The notes under the pieces: model-generated
What the model saw: only the letters and a program-made list of their open reading frames with translations
The model's database searches: none
Told to the model about the DNA's origin: nothing
Made by a program: the position numbers and the translations under genes
In this document: positions 53,098 through 63,197 of the stretch, piece by piece
Layout: the number at the start of each line of letters is the position of its first letter
Numbering within the stretch: the stretch's first letter is position 1
Source of the DNA: Cupriavidus basilensis OR16
GTDB taxonomy: Bacteria; Pseudomonadota; Gammaproteobacteria; Burkholderiales; Burkholderiaceae
Reading direction: 5' to 3'
Length of the DNA: 64,000 nucleotides
Assembly (NCBI RefSeq): GCF_000243095.1
Contig: NZ_AHJE01000045.1
Span: forward strand, 1 to 64,000

Positions 53098-53775
53098 ATG
53101 AATGTAGTTCTCTTCGGCGCCAGCGGCATGGTGGGCCAGGGCGTGTTGCGCGAGTGCCTGAAAGATCCATCAGTGCAAAGGGTCGTCTCCGTTGCCAGGA
53201 CGCAGGTCGATCAGCAACACCCCAAGCTGGTCCAACTCGTGCAACGGGATCTCTTCGACCTGAAGCCGTTGGAAGCTCAACTCGGCGGACTGGATGCCTG
53301 CTTCTTTTGCCTGGGCGTGAGTTCGGCCGGCATGAGCGAGGAGCAGTACCGTCACCTCACCTACGACCTGACCGTGTCCGCTGCGGCAACGCTTCTGCGT
53401 CTCAACCCCGGGATGAGCTTCATATACGTGTCGGGCACGGGTACCGACAGTACCGAGCAGGGCAAGACCATGTGGGCCCGAGTGAAAGGTGCGACCGAGA
53501 ACGCGCTGCTCCGGATGCCCTTCAAGGCTGCCTTCATGGTCAGACCCGGTGTCATCCTTCCGCTGGACGGCATCAAGTCCAAGACGCGCAGCTACCGGAT
53601 GTTTTACGACGTGTTTGGCCCGCTGCTGAAATTGGTCTTCCGGCTGCGGGCCGGCTCGATGACAACGACCGAGAAGCTTGGTCTGGCCATGCTGAACTTG
53701 GCGCGCCACGGAGGGGCAGAAGCCGTCCTCGATGGCGCCGCGATCAATGCCGCTGCGCGGCAGCCTGCAAACTGA
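53098..53775 (+). CDS. NAD(P)-binding atypical short-chain reductase/epimerase-like protein
   Basis: A 225-residue Rossmann-fold protein of the NAD-dependent epimerase/NmrA-like group. MNVVLFGASGMVGQGVLREC is the GxxGxxG dinucleotide motif; a TSxxxYxxxK active site is not evident, and YVSGTGTDSTEQGKTMWARVKGATENALL occupies that position. Such proteins are often redox sensors or reductases. An AAGGAG box precedes the ATG at 53098. The next gene starts about 25 bp after its stop. Confidence 0.8.
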   Translation: MNVVLFGASGMVGQGVLRECLKDPSVQRVVSVARTQVDQQHPKLVQLVQRDLFDLKPLEAQLGGLDACFFCLGVSSAGMSEEQYRHLTYDLTVSAAATLLRLNPGMSFIYVSGTGTDSTEQGKTMWARVKGATENALLRMPFKAAFMVRPGVILPLDGIKSKTRSYRMFYDVFGPLLKLVFRLRAGSMTTTEKLGLAMLNLARHGGAEAVLDGAAINAAARQPAN

Positions 53776-53800
53776 TCCTCAATACCTGAAGGACACTGCC

Positions 53801-54266
53801 ATGGGAACTCACATGCCTATCTCGCTCGGTGAACTGGCCGACCGCCTGTCCATCCGCGAACTGGTCGACGCCTACGCAACCTGTGCGGATTACGCGCAAT
53901 GCTGAAGGTCAGATGGCGCTCTTCACCGAAGACACGGTGTTCATCGTGTACATGGATAGTCGCGCTTCGGAGCCTTCTTACACGCTCCAGGGCCGCACGT
54001 CCCTGGCTCCGGTGTTCGACAACCTCAACACGTATCAGGCAACGATGCACTTCAATGGCCAGAGCGCCGTGGAGCTGACGGGGGACCGGGCCACGGGATT
54101 GAGCTATTGCATTGCCCACCACGTATCGGTCGAAGACGGCAAGAGGACCTTGATGGTCGCCCACATCCGCTACCTGGACAGTTTCGTCAAGCAGGACGGC
54201 AAGTGGCTTTTCGCCGAACGCAAGCTGATGGTGGATTGGACGGAGACGCGGCCGATGGGTGCCTGA
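53801..54266 (+). pseudogene. SnoaL/NTF2-like protein, frameshifted near the N terminus
   Basis: The natural start is MGTHMPISLGELADRLSIRELVDAYATCADYA (53801 or 53813), which soon reaches a TGA at 53904. The rest of the fold, NAEGQMALFTEDTVFIVYMD…VAHIRYLDSFVKQDGKWLFAERKLMVDW, continues in another frame to 54266. An extra C (or two lost bases) near 53898-53901 accounts for it. NTF2-like SnoaL proteins are small cone-shaped barrels acting as isomerases, hydrolases or dehydratases. Confidence 0.7.
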
Positions 54267-54684
54267 CAGAAGGCGATGGGATAGGTGCATTCGGAAGCAC
54301 TGGGCAGACATAGGCTTCCTACCGGTCCCGGTAGCTGCGGCGGCGAAGAAGTCGGACCCATTCCAGTTTCACACGCTCGGCGTCGACGACGCCCTGGAGA
54401 TGGCAGAGCAAACTGAAGTTCGAAGGCTTGCCGGCCATCTACGGTCGCCTGGCCGCCGTTCGCCGCGCGGGGGAAGCGGGTACAAGCCAACCGAAACAGA
54501 CCTACACTGATCCATGACCGGTCCTACCTATAAGCCGGCCTCTACGCTAGGTCAAAATTCGATCGGCGTGGACAGTCATGCTCGTCAGGTAGTCGGCCAT
54601 TGCGGTCACCCACCCGATCGCATCCCGTACTCGTGGCCATTGCTTCCGGGCCAAACCGCTCGTTCCTGCGGAAAAGGAGAAGCC
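54267..54684. other. Interval without recognisable gene
   Basis: Frames here are short and compositionally odd; none shows a family motif or ribosome-binding site. A fragment reading LKFEGLPAIYGRLAAVRRAG near 54409-54468 could be the tail of a lost gene, but I cannot name it. Confidence 0.35.
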
Positions 54685-55062
54685 ATGGAGGGGATAGCAA
54701 ATACCACAGTCATGTTCATCGCAGGCTTTGGCCCGATCGTTCGTGAATCGGAGGCAAGCCGCAAGCTGTACAGTCAGGCCTTCGGTATCCCCTTCCATGA
54801 GGAGAAAGGCGGCTACCTGCATACGGAGGCTCTGAAAGGGGCAAACAGCTTCGCCCTGTGGCCGCTTTCTGAGGCAGCTCAGTCCTGCTACGGCCGGGAT
54901 TCGTGGCCTGGTGACGTCCCTATCCCGCAAGCCTGGATTAGTTACCCCATCGATGCGAGAAGAGAAATAATGCTGGCCGCAATCAAGAGCCGGAGCACAG
55001 CAAATAAGTCCGGTTCCTGCGTCGGCGCGGCAAAGCTCTTGCCGATCCACACGATGAGATGA
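54685..55062 (+). CDS. VOC-family (glyoxalase/bleomycin resistance) protein, C-terminally truncated
   Basis: A 125-residue frame. MEGIANTTVMFIAGFGPIVRESEASRKLYSQAFGIPFHEEKGGYLHTEAL and SFALWPLSEAAQSCYGRDSWPGDVPIPQAWISY follow a VOC-superfamily protein closely for about 90 residues. After that the family would continue with a second beta-alpha-beta-beta-beta unit. Here unrelated sequence (RREIMLAAIKSRSTANKSG…) follows to the stop. The protein probably cannot form a complete metal site. AAAAGGAGAAGCC before the ATG is a good ribosome-binding site. It is the last of the ALDH cluster. Confidence 0.65.
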   Translation: MEGIANTTVMFIAGFGPIVRESEASRKLYSQAFGIPFHEEKGGYLHTEALKGANSFALWPLSEAAQSCYGRDSWPGDVPIPQAWISYPIDARREIMLAAIKSRSTANKSGSCVGAAKLLPIHTMR

Positions 55063-55600
55063 CCAAGGTGCCGAGTCCATCGTCTGCCAGTTCGATTAGG
55101 CCAACTGTCACGCTCTCTTCCGTTCGGCCTGTTTAACGTTGGACTCGGCTCTGCTACATCCGGGGCCCCGAAGGAATTCTCATCGGGCTTGCCCAAGAGC
55201 TCGGGCAGTAGGCCACCCGATGAGCACATGTGACAGGTACAGACGTGATTGGGGTGCTCACTCGCGGAGGTCTACAAAATCCCCCCAACTCTCGTTGCTC
55301 AAGCCATCTGCCATCTGCCATCTGCGCTTGCCTTTACTTCTAGCAACTGAAAGCGCTTTTCACATTGTGGAATGCACGCAGAATTTCCGCAGTGTTTTGT
55401 TTTCGGTTCTCGAAAACGCGTTCCACATCACGAAATTCAGCATCTATCTCATTGAAAAATAAGGATAAACCAACTCTTATGTCTTATATAAGACTTCGCC
55501 GTGATACGACAAAAGCGCCATACAATGATTCCACGCTGCTTGCTTCGACATCCGTAGCGGTACACGCAACCCTTTCTTCAATCGCGCTTAGGAACATCGT
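55063..55600. promoter_or_regulatory. Upstream region of isocitrate lyase with nested inverted repeats
   Basis: No gene recognised. The last 240 bp are AT-rich and carry GTTTTCG-GTTCT-CGAAAAC (55399-55405, 55411-55417). This is flanked by a longer-range inverted pair, TGTGGAATGC near 55365 and GCGTTCCACA near 55417, with one mismatch. They are likely operators for carbon-source control of aceA. Confidence 0.5.
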
Positions 55601-57014
55601 ATGGCCCAGTATCAAGACGACATCAAGGCAGTTGCTGGTTTGAAAGAGAACCACGGCAGCGCATGGAATGCTATCAGCCCCGAGTATGCCGCGCGCATGC
55701 GTGCCCAGAACAAGTTCAAGACGGGCCTGGACATCGCCAAGTACACCGCCAAGATCATGCGCGCCGACATGGCCGCCTACGATGCCGACCCGTCCAAGTA
55801 CACCCAGTCGCTGGGTTGCTGGCACGGTTTCATCGGCCAGCAGAAAATGATCTCCATCAAGAAGCACTTCAACAGCACCGACCGCCGCTACCTTTACCTG
55901 TCCGGCTGGATGGTGGCCGCGCTGCGCTCCGAGTTCGGCCCGCTGCCGGACCAGTCGATGCACGAGAAAACCTCCGTCAGCGCGCTGATCCGCGAGCTGT
56001 ACACCTTCCTGCGCCAGGCCGACGCCCGTGAACTGGGCGGCCTGTTCCGCGAACTGGATGCTGCCCAAGGACCTGCCAAGGCCGCCATCCAGGAAAAAAT
56101 CGACAACCACGTCACCCACGTTGTGCCCATCATCGCGGACATCGACGCGGGTTTCGGCAACGCCGAAGCAACGTACCTGCTGGCCAAGCAGTTCATCGAA
56201 GCGGGCGCATGCTGCATCCAGATCGAAAACCAGGTGTCCGACGAGAAGCAGTGCGGCCACCAGGATGGCAAGGTCACCGTGCCGCACGAGGACTTCCTGG
56301 CCAAGATCCGCGCCATCCGCTACGCCTTCCTGGAACTGGGCGTGGACGACGGCATCATCGTGGCCCGTACCGACTCGCTGGGCCCTGTTCCAGTTCCGCG
56401 CCGGCACGGGCGAAGCGCGCTGCGTACTGGACTGCGTCACCGCACTGCAAAACGGCGCCGACCTGCTGTGGATCGAGACCGAAAAGCCGCATATCGCCCA
56501 GATCGGCGGCATGGTCAGCGAGATTCGCAAGGTCATCCCGAACGCCAAGCTGGTGTACAACAACAGCCCATCCTTCAACTGGACCCTGAATTTCCGCCAG
56601 CAGGTGTATGACGCGATGAAGGCCGCGGGCAAGGATGTGTCGGCATACGAGCGCGCCCAGCTGATGAGCGTGGAATACGATCAGACCGAACTGGCGAAGC
56701 TTGCCGACGAAAAGATCCGGACCTTCCAGGCCGACTCGTCGCGCGAAGCAGGCATCTTCCACCATCTGATTACGCTGCCGACCTACCACACTGCCGCACT
56801 GTCGACCGACAACCTGGCCAAGGAATACTTCGGCGACCAGGGCATGCTGGGTTATGTGGCTGGCGTGCAGCGCAAGGAAATCCGTCAGGGCATCGCCTGC
56901 GTCAAGCACCAGAACATGTCCGGCTCGGACATCGGCGACGACCACAAGGAGTATTTCAGCGGCGAAGCCGCCCTGAAAGCGGCAGGTAAAGACAACACCA
57001 TGAACCAGTTCTGA
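55601..57014 (+). pseudogene. aceA: Isocitrate lyase with internal out-of-frame deletion
   Basis: Isocitrate lyase, the glyoxylate-shunt enzyme splitting isocitrate to glyoxylate and succinate. From MAQYQDDIKAVAGLKENHGSAW the frame matches the long proteobacterial form, including the active-site region DEKQCGHQDGKVTVPHEDF near residue 220, up to GIIVARTDSLG near 56382. The other frame then resumes with LFQFRAGTGEARCVLDC and runs to KDNTMNQF at 57014, including NNSPSFNW. About 57 residues that join these blocks in the family are missing and the frame is shifted, so the first frame ends at 56611. The upstream region and terminator are well preserved, suggesting a recent lesion or a sequence error. 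Confidence 0.85.
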
Positions 57015-57039
57015 TACCAGTAGTACGCCCCAAACTTAG

Positions 57040-57070
57040 CGCCAACCCAAAACGGGTTGGCGTTTTTTTT
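57040..57070 (+). terminator. Rho-independent terminator after aceA
   Basis: Stem CGCCAACCC / GGGTTGGCG with an AAAAC loop, followed by eight T. Confidence 0.9.
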
Positions 57071-57471
57071 GTCCGGCGACATAGCGCGGGGGGGGGCCTT
57101 TCGCCGGCACGCCACTCGAACAGTGGCAACTGCTGCAAGAGATTTTGGCCTGCTAGGAGGCTTGCAAGGGGTTGCCCGTTCATAGCTCAGAGGGGCGCGA
57201 CACCTTGAGCGGACTTGCGTAGTACTGCGTAGCCTGCGCCTTTCCAACCGCCCCACGTGCAGGGTCTTTAACCCACCCGCCAACGCGCATCGCGAATTTG
57301 GCGCAAAATGCCGCACTTGCGCGATGGTGCCGGTGCGCTGCAATGCGCTGTGCATCTGCACGTGGCTAGCTGTTCTTCCGCCTCGGCGTGCGCGGCCTTC
57401 CTCTTCGCCGGGCGTGCGCACCGCCCCCGCGAGCTTCACCGATCTCTCTCTCGTTTTTCAATAACAACATC
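57071..57471. other. Gene-free interval upstream of the MFS gene
   Basis: No gene or clear promoter seen. A short tandem repeat of TGCGTAG occurs near 57214-57230. Confidence 0.35.
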
Positions 57472-58980
57472 ATGCGATTACCGCTTCTCGCGCTGGCTGC
57501 CGCGGCCTTTGGCATTGGCACCACCGAATTCGTCATCATGGGGCTGCTGCCCGATGTCGCCGCCGATCTCGGCGTTTCCGCGCCGGCCGCCGGCATGCTG
57601 GTCTCGGGCTATGCCATCGGCGTGGCCGTGGGCGCGCCCATCCTGGCCATCCTGACCAACAAGTGGCCGCGCAAGACCGCGCTGGTGGGGCTGATGGGCC
57701 TGTTCATCGTCGGCAATGCGCTGTGCGCACTGGCGCCCAACTATGCATTGCTGATGGCCGCGCGCGTGGTCACGGCGTTCTGCCACGCGGCGTTCTTCGG
57801 CATCGGCGCGGTAGTGGCCGCGGAGCTGGTCCCGCGCGAGAAGCGCGCGCAGGCGGTGGCGTTGATGTTCACCGGGCTGACGGTGGCCAACGTGCTGGGC
57901 GTGCCGTTTGGCACCGCCTTTGGGCACCTGATGGGCTGGCGCTCCACATTCTGGGCCGTCACCGTGATCGGCGTGGCCGCAGCGGCCGCGCTGGTGGCTT
58001 GGTTGCCCAAGGCCATCCCGATGCAGGCCGGCAGCATCCTGCGCGAGTTCCGCTCCATTGGCGCGGCGCAGGTGCAGCTGGCGCTGCTGATCAGCACGCT
58101 GGCATCGGTCAGCATGTTCACCGTGTTCACCTACATCGCCTATATCTTGCGCGACGTAACGGGCTTCACCGCGCAACAGGAGAGCATGGTGCTGCTGCTG
58201 TTCGGGGCCGGCATCACGGTGGGCGGCCTGGCCGGCGGCAAGCTGGCCGACTGGAAGCTGATGCCCGCGCTAGCCAGCTTGCTGGCTGCGGTGGCGGTGG
58301 TGCAACTGGTGTTTTCGTGGACCAGCCATTTTCCGGTGCCGACGCTGTTTACGCTGTTTGTGTGGGGCATGGTGAGCTTTGCCGTGGTGTTCCGGCGGGG
58401 CCCGTCGGGCTGTAGGATGTTGCCAGCAACGTTTCTTCGGGCCCCGCATGGACTACGCACACATCCTCCAACGCATCCACCGCGACATCGCGCCCTTGCT
58501 CACCCAAGGGCGCGTAGCGGACTACATCCCCGAGCTTGGCAAGGTACCCGCCACGCATTTCGGCATGGCGCTGGTGTTTGCCGATGGCCGCAGCCACTGC
58601 GTGGGAGACGCCGCGGTGCCGTTTTCCATCCAGAGCATCTCCAAGCTGTTTGCCTGCACGCTGGCGTTCCAGCTGCTGGGCGAGGACCTATGGCAGCGTG
58701 TGGGGCGCGAGCCCTCCGGCAATGCCTTCAACTCGCTGGTGCAACTGGAGTACGAGCAAGGCAAGCCGCGCAATCCGTTTATCAATGCCGGCGCGCTGGT
58801 GGTGACCGACGTGCTGTGCAGCCGCTTCGTGCAGGCCGAAACCGCGATGGTGCAGTTCCTGCGCCGGCTCAGCGGCAACCCGGCGATCGACTACGACCCG
58901 CGCGTGGCCCAGTCCGAGCGCGAGCACGCGGACCGCAATCGCGCCATGGCGTATTTCATGAAGGACTTTGGCCGGCTTGA
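57472..58980 (+). pseudogene. MFS exporter (DHA1/AraJ-like) truncated at its C terminus
   Basis: Starts MRLPLLALAAAAFGIGTTEFVIMGLLPDVAADL, the signature of the AraJ/YdhP-like drug-H+ antiporter group, with LTNKWPRKTALVGLM as the MFS loop 2-3 motif. About nine to ten transmembrane segments are present up to LFVWGMVSFAVVF near 58390; the last two helices of the family are missing. The frame then runs on through the glutaminase gene in a wrong frame to 58980, adding about 195 meaningless residues. The 3' end seems deleted, leaving glsA only 50 bp away. Confidence 0.75.
58395..58447. other. Long inverted repeat at the MFS-glsA junction
   Basis: Perfect 10-bp arms GCGGGGCCCG (58395-58404) and CGGGCCCCGC (58438-58447), the second ending at the base before the glsA ATG. 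It could hide the glsA start in a hairpin and coincides with the point where MFS homology is lost. Confidence 0.6.
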
Positions 58981-59313
58981 GATGCCGGTGGACAAGGTCA
59001 TCGAAGCCTATTGCCGCCAATGCGCCATCACCATGAGCTGCGAGGACCTGGCGCGCGCGGCGCTGTTCCTGGCGCATGGCGGGGTGGTGCCGTGGAGTGG
59101 CGAGCGCGTGCTGGACGCCAGCCCCACCAAGCGCCTGTCGGCCCTGATGCTGACCTGCGGCACCTATGATGCCGCGGGCGATTTTGTCTATCGGGTGGGT
59201 TGCCGGCCAAGAGCGGCGTGGGCGGCGGCATCGTGGACCATAGCGGAAACTCGCTGGCCGGCGTGCAGGCGTTGGAGTGGCTGACCACGCTGAGCGGGCA
59301 TTCGATTTTTTGA
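58448..59313 (+). pseudogene. glsA: Glutaminase with damaged C terminus
   Basis: Glutaminase (serine-dependent beta-lactamase-like fold) converting glutamine to glutamate and ammonia. MDYAHILQRIHRDIAPLLTQGRVADYIPEL is a normal start. The catalytic SxxK is in FSIQSISKLF near residue 65, with NPFINAGALV and the downstream Tyr/Asn motifs present. After GDFVYRVG (59197) the frame is lost by about one base. The correct continuation LPAKSGVGGGIV and NSLAGVQALEWLTTLSGHSIF is found in the next frame to 59313, but roughly 15 residues between IV and the SGNS block are also missing. The literal frame ends at 59284 with unrelated sequence. Confidence 0.75.
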
Positions 59314-59490
59314 CTAGGGATAGGCAGGGACCGCCATCGAGTCGGTCCTCCGTTACAGCAGATGATTGATTGCCGTAACAGACTTAATGTGACTCAAGCG
59401 CTATAAATACAATTATTCCTGCGCTACTGCACACTGCGGAAGCAGGACGGTCAACGCACCTGTGTTATTGCATCCTTTCCAAAAAGTGCT

Positions 59491-59506
59491 ATTATTTTTA
59501 CATAAT
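59491..59506. promoter_or_regulatory. Possible HipB operator
   Basis: ATTAT-N6-ATAAT inverted repeat in an AT-rich patch 30 bp before the hipB-like start codon, where autoregulation by an antitoxin would be expected. Confidence 0.4.
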
Positions 59507-59535
59507 TAACCGGGATATGTAGAAATATTGCCATC

Positions 59536-60000
59536 ATGGCGAAGAAAACCGCGCCACTCCTTCCCTCAGCCCAGCGTTTGCTTGTTGAATTCGGCGAACG
59601 GCTCAAGCTCGCTCGCCTGCGGAGAAAACTGACGGCCAAGCAGGTAGCCGAGCGAGCCGGGATGTCGCAGATGACATTGCGATCTCTCGAGGCCGGTGGC
59701 TCGGGCGTCACGATCGGCGCCTATCTTTCGGTGATGCAGGTTCTGGGCGTTGAGAACGACCTGGCCAAGATCGCAGATACGGACGAGATCGGCAGAGGCC
59801 TGCAAGACTCCCGTTTGCTGGGGCGTACGTCCAGCGGGCGCGCTGCAGCGTCTCGCTTGCCGCGCGACGAAACAGTTGCCCCTTCAGAGGACAGGCGGCC
59901 AGTTGAGACGGCGACACCTCTTCCCGTCAACAGTGAGTCCTTGGCTGCCTTGATCTCCCCAAGGAGAAAAAAGTCAGCGCGCGAGGGTCACGAGCGATGA
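59536..60000 (+). CDS. hipB: HipB-like XRE-family antitoxin/regulator
   Basis: A 154-residue protein with a Cro/C1-type helix-turn-helix at about residues 18-70 ([53 protein letters not shown]) and a long, Arg/Pro-rich, probably disordered tail. The stop overlaps the next start (ATGA), so it is coupled to hipA. It should repress the operon and neutralise or bind the HipA kinase. The tail is longer than in E. coli HipB. Confidence 0.85.
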   Translation: MAKKTAPLLPSAQRLLVEFGERLKLARLRRKLTAKQVAERAGMSQMTLRSLEAGGSGVTIGAYLSVMQVLGVENDLAKIADTDEIGRGLQDSRLLGRTSSGRAAASRLPRDETVAPSEDRRPVETATPLPVNSESLAALISPRRKKSAREGHER

Positions 60001-61271
60001 GCAAGATGATAGGGGTCTACGCTGACTGGGATGGCCTGGAAGCCGCCAAGCGCCTTGGCTGGTTGCATGCCAGGAAGGCAAGGGCAGCGGAGCTGTTCGA
60101 GTTCGAGTACGATCCGGCGGCCTTGGCGGATCCAGCGTTGGGGCGCCTTCTGATTGATCCACGCATCGGACTCTATTCTGGCCCACAGTTTCCAGGAGAA
60201 CATCAGGACAAGTTCGGGGTATTTGCAGATTCGTGTCCCGATAGATGGGGGCGCGTGTTGATGAGGCGCCGGCTCGAACGCGATGTTCGCGACGGCATCT
60301 TCCCCAAGGGCGCCAGGCTCTTTGAGTCCGACTACCTGCTCGGCGTGCACGACCGCTATCGGGTCGGTGCGCTTCGATACCGGCTGAACGATGAAGGAAG
60401 CTTTCTCGATAATCGCGATGGTATTGCGGCCCCGCCGTTCACCGAGCTTCGCGATCTGGAGCGCGCAAGCCGTGCTATCGAGTCGGATCCGGACAACACA
60501 TCGGTGGATGGCCGAGCATGGCTACGGATGCTCATTGCCCCAGGGGGCTCTCTGGGCGGCGCGCGCCCAAAGGCCAGCGTTGCCGACAGCGATGGCAGCC
60601 TCTGGATCGCAAAATTCCCGAGCACCGGTGATGAGCATGACGTTGGTGCATGGGAGATGGTCGTGAATGCCCTGGCTACAGCCAGCGAGTTGCGGGTAGC
60701 GAAAGGGATGGCGCAGCGCTTCGCAAGCGACCACCACTGCTTCATGGTCAAGCGCTTCGATCGCACCAGTGCTGGCCGGAGACTTCATTTCGCTTCCGCC
60801 ATGACCATGACCGGTCGGGTCGATGGTGACGATGCTGCCGCCGGCGCTAGCTATCTGGAATTGGCCGAAGTGATCATCCGGCATGGCGCGCAGCCCAGCA
60901 AGGACCTGCGCGAGCTTTGGTCACGCATCGTCTTCAACATCCTTGTCTCCAATACCGACGACCATCTGCGCAATCATGGATTCATCCTGATGCCAGGAAA
61001 GGGGTGGCGGCTATCTGAAGCCTATGACATGAACCCTGTTGCCATCGCCGATGGCCTGACGCTGAACATCACGCACGCTGACAACGCGCTGGACCTGGAG
61101 CTTGCGCGGGAGGTGGCCGGGTATTTCCGAGTTTCCATATCCGATGCCGATGAAATCATCGAGGACTTCAAGAGCGTTGTCGGTCAGTGGCGGATTGCTG
61201 CGAACGGATTACAACTGTCGCAGCGGGAACAAGACAATATGGCCTCTGCCTTTCGCCTGGCGCAGCGGTAG
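59997..61271 (+). CDS. hipA: HipA-like serine/threonine kinase toxin
   Basis: A 424-residue HipA-family kinase. The N-terminal HipA-N domain (about residues 5-100) contains [22 protein letters not shown]. The kinase core has the P-loop-like [15 protein letters not shown] near residue 180, the ATP Lys in LWIAKFPS near 202, the catalytic loop [16 protein letters not shown] near 315 and the metal Asp in LSEAYDMNP near 340. Related HipA enzymes phosphorylate aminoacyl-tRNA synthetases and induce persistence. All active-site motifs look intact. Confidence 0.88.
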   Translation: MSKMIGVYADWDGLEAAKRLGWLHARKARAAELFEFEYDPAALADPALGRLLIDPRIGLYSGPQFPGEHQDKFGVFADSCPDRWGRVLMRRRLERDVRDGIFPKGARLFESDYLLGVHDRYRVGALRYRLNDEGSFLDNRDGIAAPPFTELRDLERASRAIESDPDNTSVDGRAWLRMLIAPGGSLGGARPKASVADSDGSLWIAKFPSTGDEHDVGAWEMVVNALATASELRVAKGMAQRFASDHHCFMVKRFDRTSAGRRLHFASAMTMTGRVDGDDAAAGASYLELAEVIIRHGAQPSKDLRELWSRIVFNILVSNTDDHLRNHGFILMPGKGWRLSEAYDMNPVAIADGLTLNITHADNALDLELAREVAGYFRVSISDADEIIEDFKSVVGQWRIAANGLQLSQREQDNMASAFRLAQR

Positions 61272-61383
61272 GCAGGGCGCGACACCGCTTGGATCGAGGA
61301 GCCCCGGAGCCGGAAAACCGTCGGTTGCGGGCCTGAGATTCTCCAGGTGCGACGTGGGATATCGCTATCGGCCACTCAGCCAC

Positions 61384-62187
61384 TCAGCCCAGCATCAGCC
61401 CCGCGTGAGCCAGCAAGTGACGGAACACCGCCAGCCGGGCCTCCGCCGTCTGCGCCAGCTTGCGGCAAACGTGCATGTGCGCCGCCTTGTCGCTGTGTCC
61501 GAGCAAGGCGTCCTTGCACTCGCGATCCGAGATTTCCAGGTGGATACCCGTCAGGATTGCGCAGCCCTTGCCCACGGGAGCGCTCACGATGGCCGGCGGG
61601 GTGCCTTCCATGCCCGTGTACACGGCCAGGATCTGCGCCGCGTGGTTGGTTGCATCGCCAAAATCAAAGCGGCAGCCGCCGTGGTAGTGCGCGTAAAGCG
61701 TCATAGGCGCGGCGGTCAGGCTATGGGTCGTCCGTATTTCCGCAGCCGCGGTGCTCCGCGGCGTTGCGTCATAGGCGATGCCCCCGGTGAGCTCGGGCAA
61801 CGAGCCTACCGCGACGGCATCCACGAAGCGCAGTTCGCGCGGGCCGCAGATGGCGCCCGGGGTACCGGCATGGAATGCGAGCTCACGGCAGGCGTAGTAC
61901 GCACCCGCGCAAATGCCCAGGTAGGCGCCGCCTTCTTCAACAAAGCGCCGGATGCGCGCGTTGGGCTCGCCGTTCAAGGCGGCGCAGTAAGGCAGGTCCG
62001 CACCGCCCGGCATGACGAACATGACGGCGTCATCGAACAGCGTCGCATCCTGCCGGATGTCGTCGGCCATGACCGCCCGGATCTCGTACTCGCCGGGAAG
62101 CAGCTGTTGCCCGATCGTGCGCATCAGGCGCGAGGTCCCGTCCGAGGTGCCGGTGTCGATATAGGTCAGGATCTGGGGCTTCGGCAT
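61384..62187 (-). CDS. BPL_N-domain protein (glutamine amidotransferase-like)
   Basis: A 267-residue protein with the class I amidotransferase-like fold called BPL_N because it occurs at the N terminus of yeast biotin-protein ligase. MPKPQILTYIDTGTSDGTSRLMRTI, VMPGGADLPYC and YLGICAGAYYAC (nucleophile-elbow Cys near residue 93) are the conserved blocks; HYHGGCRFDF carries a possible His partner. No biotin ligase domain follows. Function unknown. Confidence 0.8.
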   Translation of the reverse strand: MPKPQILTYIDTGTSDGTSRLMRTIGQQLLPGEYEIRAVMADDIRQDATLFDDAVMFVMPGGADLPYCAALNGEPNARIRRFVEEGGAYLGICAGAYYACRELAFHAGTPGAICGPRELRFVDAVAVGSLPELTGGIAYDATPRSTAAAEIRTTHSLTAAPMTLYAHYHGGCRFDFGDATNHAAQILAVYTGMEGTPPAIVSAPVGKGCAILTGIHLEISDRECKDALLGHSDKAAHMHVCRKLAQTAEARLAVFRHLLAHAGLMLG

Positions 62188-62263
62188 GATGGCTCGTTGC
62201 GTTTCAGCGCGAAAGTGCGGCCGTGGTGCGGGGGTGGTGCTGTGGTGGTGCTATGGCGCAGCC

Positions 62264-62917
62264 TCAGGCTTGCGCGCGCCGGTAAAACGCCAGCCCGCCC
62301 GCCAGCGCAATCAGCGTACCGCCCGACAACCGGTTGAGCCAGCGCATGCCGTCACCACGGAAGGCGTGCACGATGCGTGCGCCCAGCACCGCGTACACCA
62401 GCATCACGGCCAGGTTCAACAGGCATTGGGTCAGCGTCAGGATCGCATATTGCGGCAGCAACGGCGCGCCGGTATCGATGAACTGCGGCAGGAACGCCGA
62501 GATGAATAGCAGTGCCTTGGGATTGGTCGCCGCCACCAGGAAGCTGCGCGAGCACAGGGCACCGCCGCGTGCGGCGGCCGGTAGGGACGCGGCAGCGGAA
62601 TCCGCCGGCACATCGGGTACCGTATCCGGCGCTTTGCCGGCCCGCAGCATCTTCCACCCCACATAGGCCAGGTAGGCGGCGCCAAACCACTTGATCGCCT
62701 CGAAGGCAACCTCGGACGCGGCGATGACCGCCCCAAGCCCGGCGGCCACGGTGACGATCAGGAGGATGTCGGCGGCGAGAGCCCCGGCCATGCCCCAGCA
62801 CGCCTTGCGTACGCCATGCCTGGAGCCGTTGTTCAGGGCGAGCAGGACCGTCGGGCCGGGCGTGGCAATGGTCACGGCCGACGCAAAGACGAACAGGAGC
62901 AGGGTAGGGAGCGTCAT
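62264..62917 (-). CDS. LysE/RhtB-family amino acid exporter
   Basis: A 217-residue inner-membrane protein with six hydrophobic segments. Family blocks are ATPGPTVLLALNNGSRHGVRKACWGMAGA near residue 18 and FLVAATNPKALLFISAFLPQFID near residue 125. Such proteins export amino acids or homoserine lactones. The ATG at 62917 starts the first helix directly; the longer frame is spurious. A 76-bp gap separates it from the BPL_N gene. Confidence 0.88.
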   Translation of the reverse strand: MTLPTLLLFVFASAVTIATPGPTVLLALNNGSRHGVRKACWGMAGALAADILLIVTVAAGLGAVIAASEVAFEAIKWFGAAYLAYVGWKMLRAGKAPDTVPDVPADSAAASLPAAARGGALCSRSFLVAATNPKALLFISAFLPQFIDTGAPLLPQYAILTLTQCLLNLAVMLVYAVLGARIVHAFRGDGMRWLNRLSGGTLIALAGGLAFYRRAQA

Positions 62918-63197
62918 GATGCAATCTGGCTGGGCGAGCAGGCGGGTGACATAGGATGATTGCCCGCCGGGAGATTGTCCAGTGCCGGGCATCTGCGGCA
63001 TTGCAGCGCCATGTGTCGAGCAATTCGCAAAAGTGCAAGCCGGGATTGCACGAGATGAGCAAACATCGCCCGGTTTGATACGATGACAGCTGGAACGCAA
63101 CGGAAGCCCGCAACCGTTTTGGCGCTTGCGATGCACGCTTGGATGATTAGCGTTCGCCCGGCCAGGTTGCGGTTCTCCAATAAATGCGGGGACAGCC

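Noticed and set aside
58448..58980. MFS frame running through glsA read as a true fusion protein
   Set aside because: The extension is the wrong frame of a recognisable glutaminase and has no transporter or enzyme similarity.
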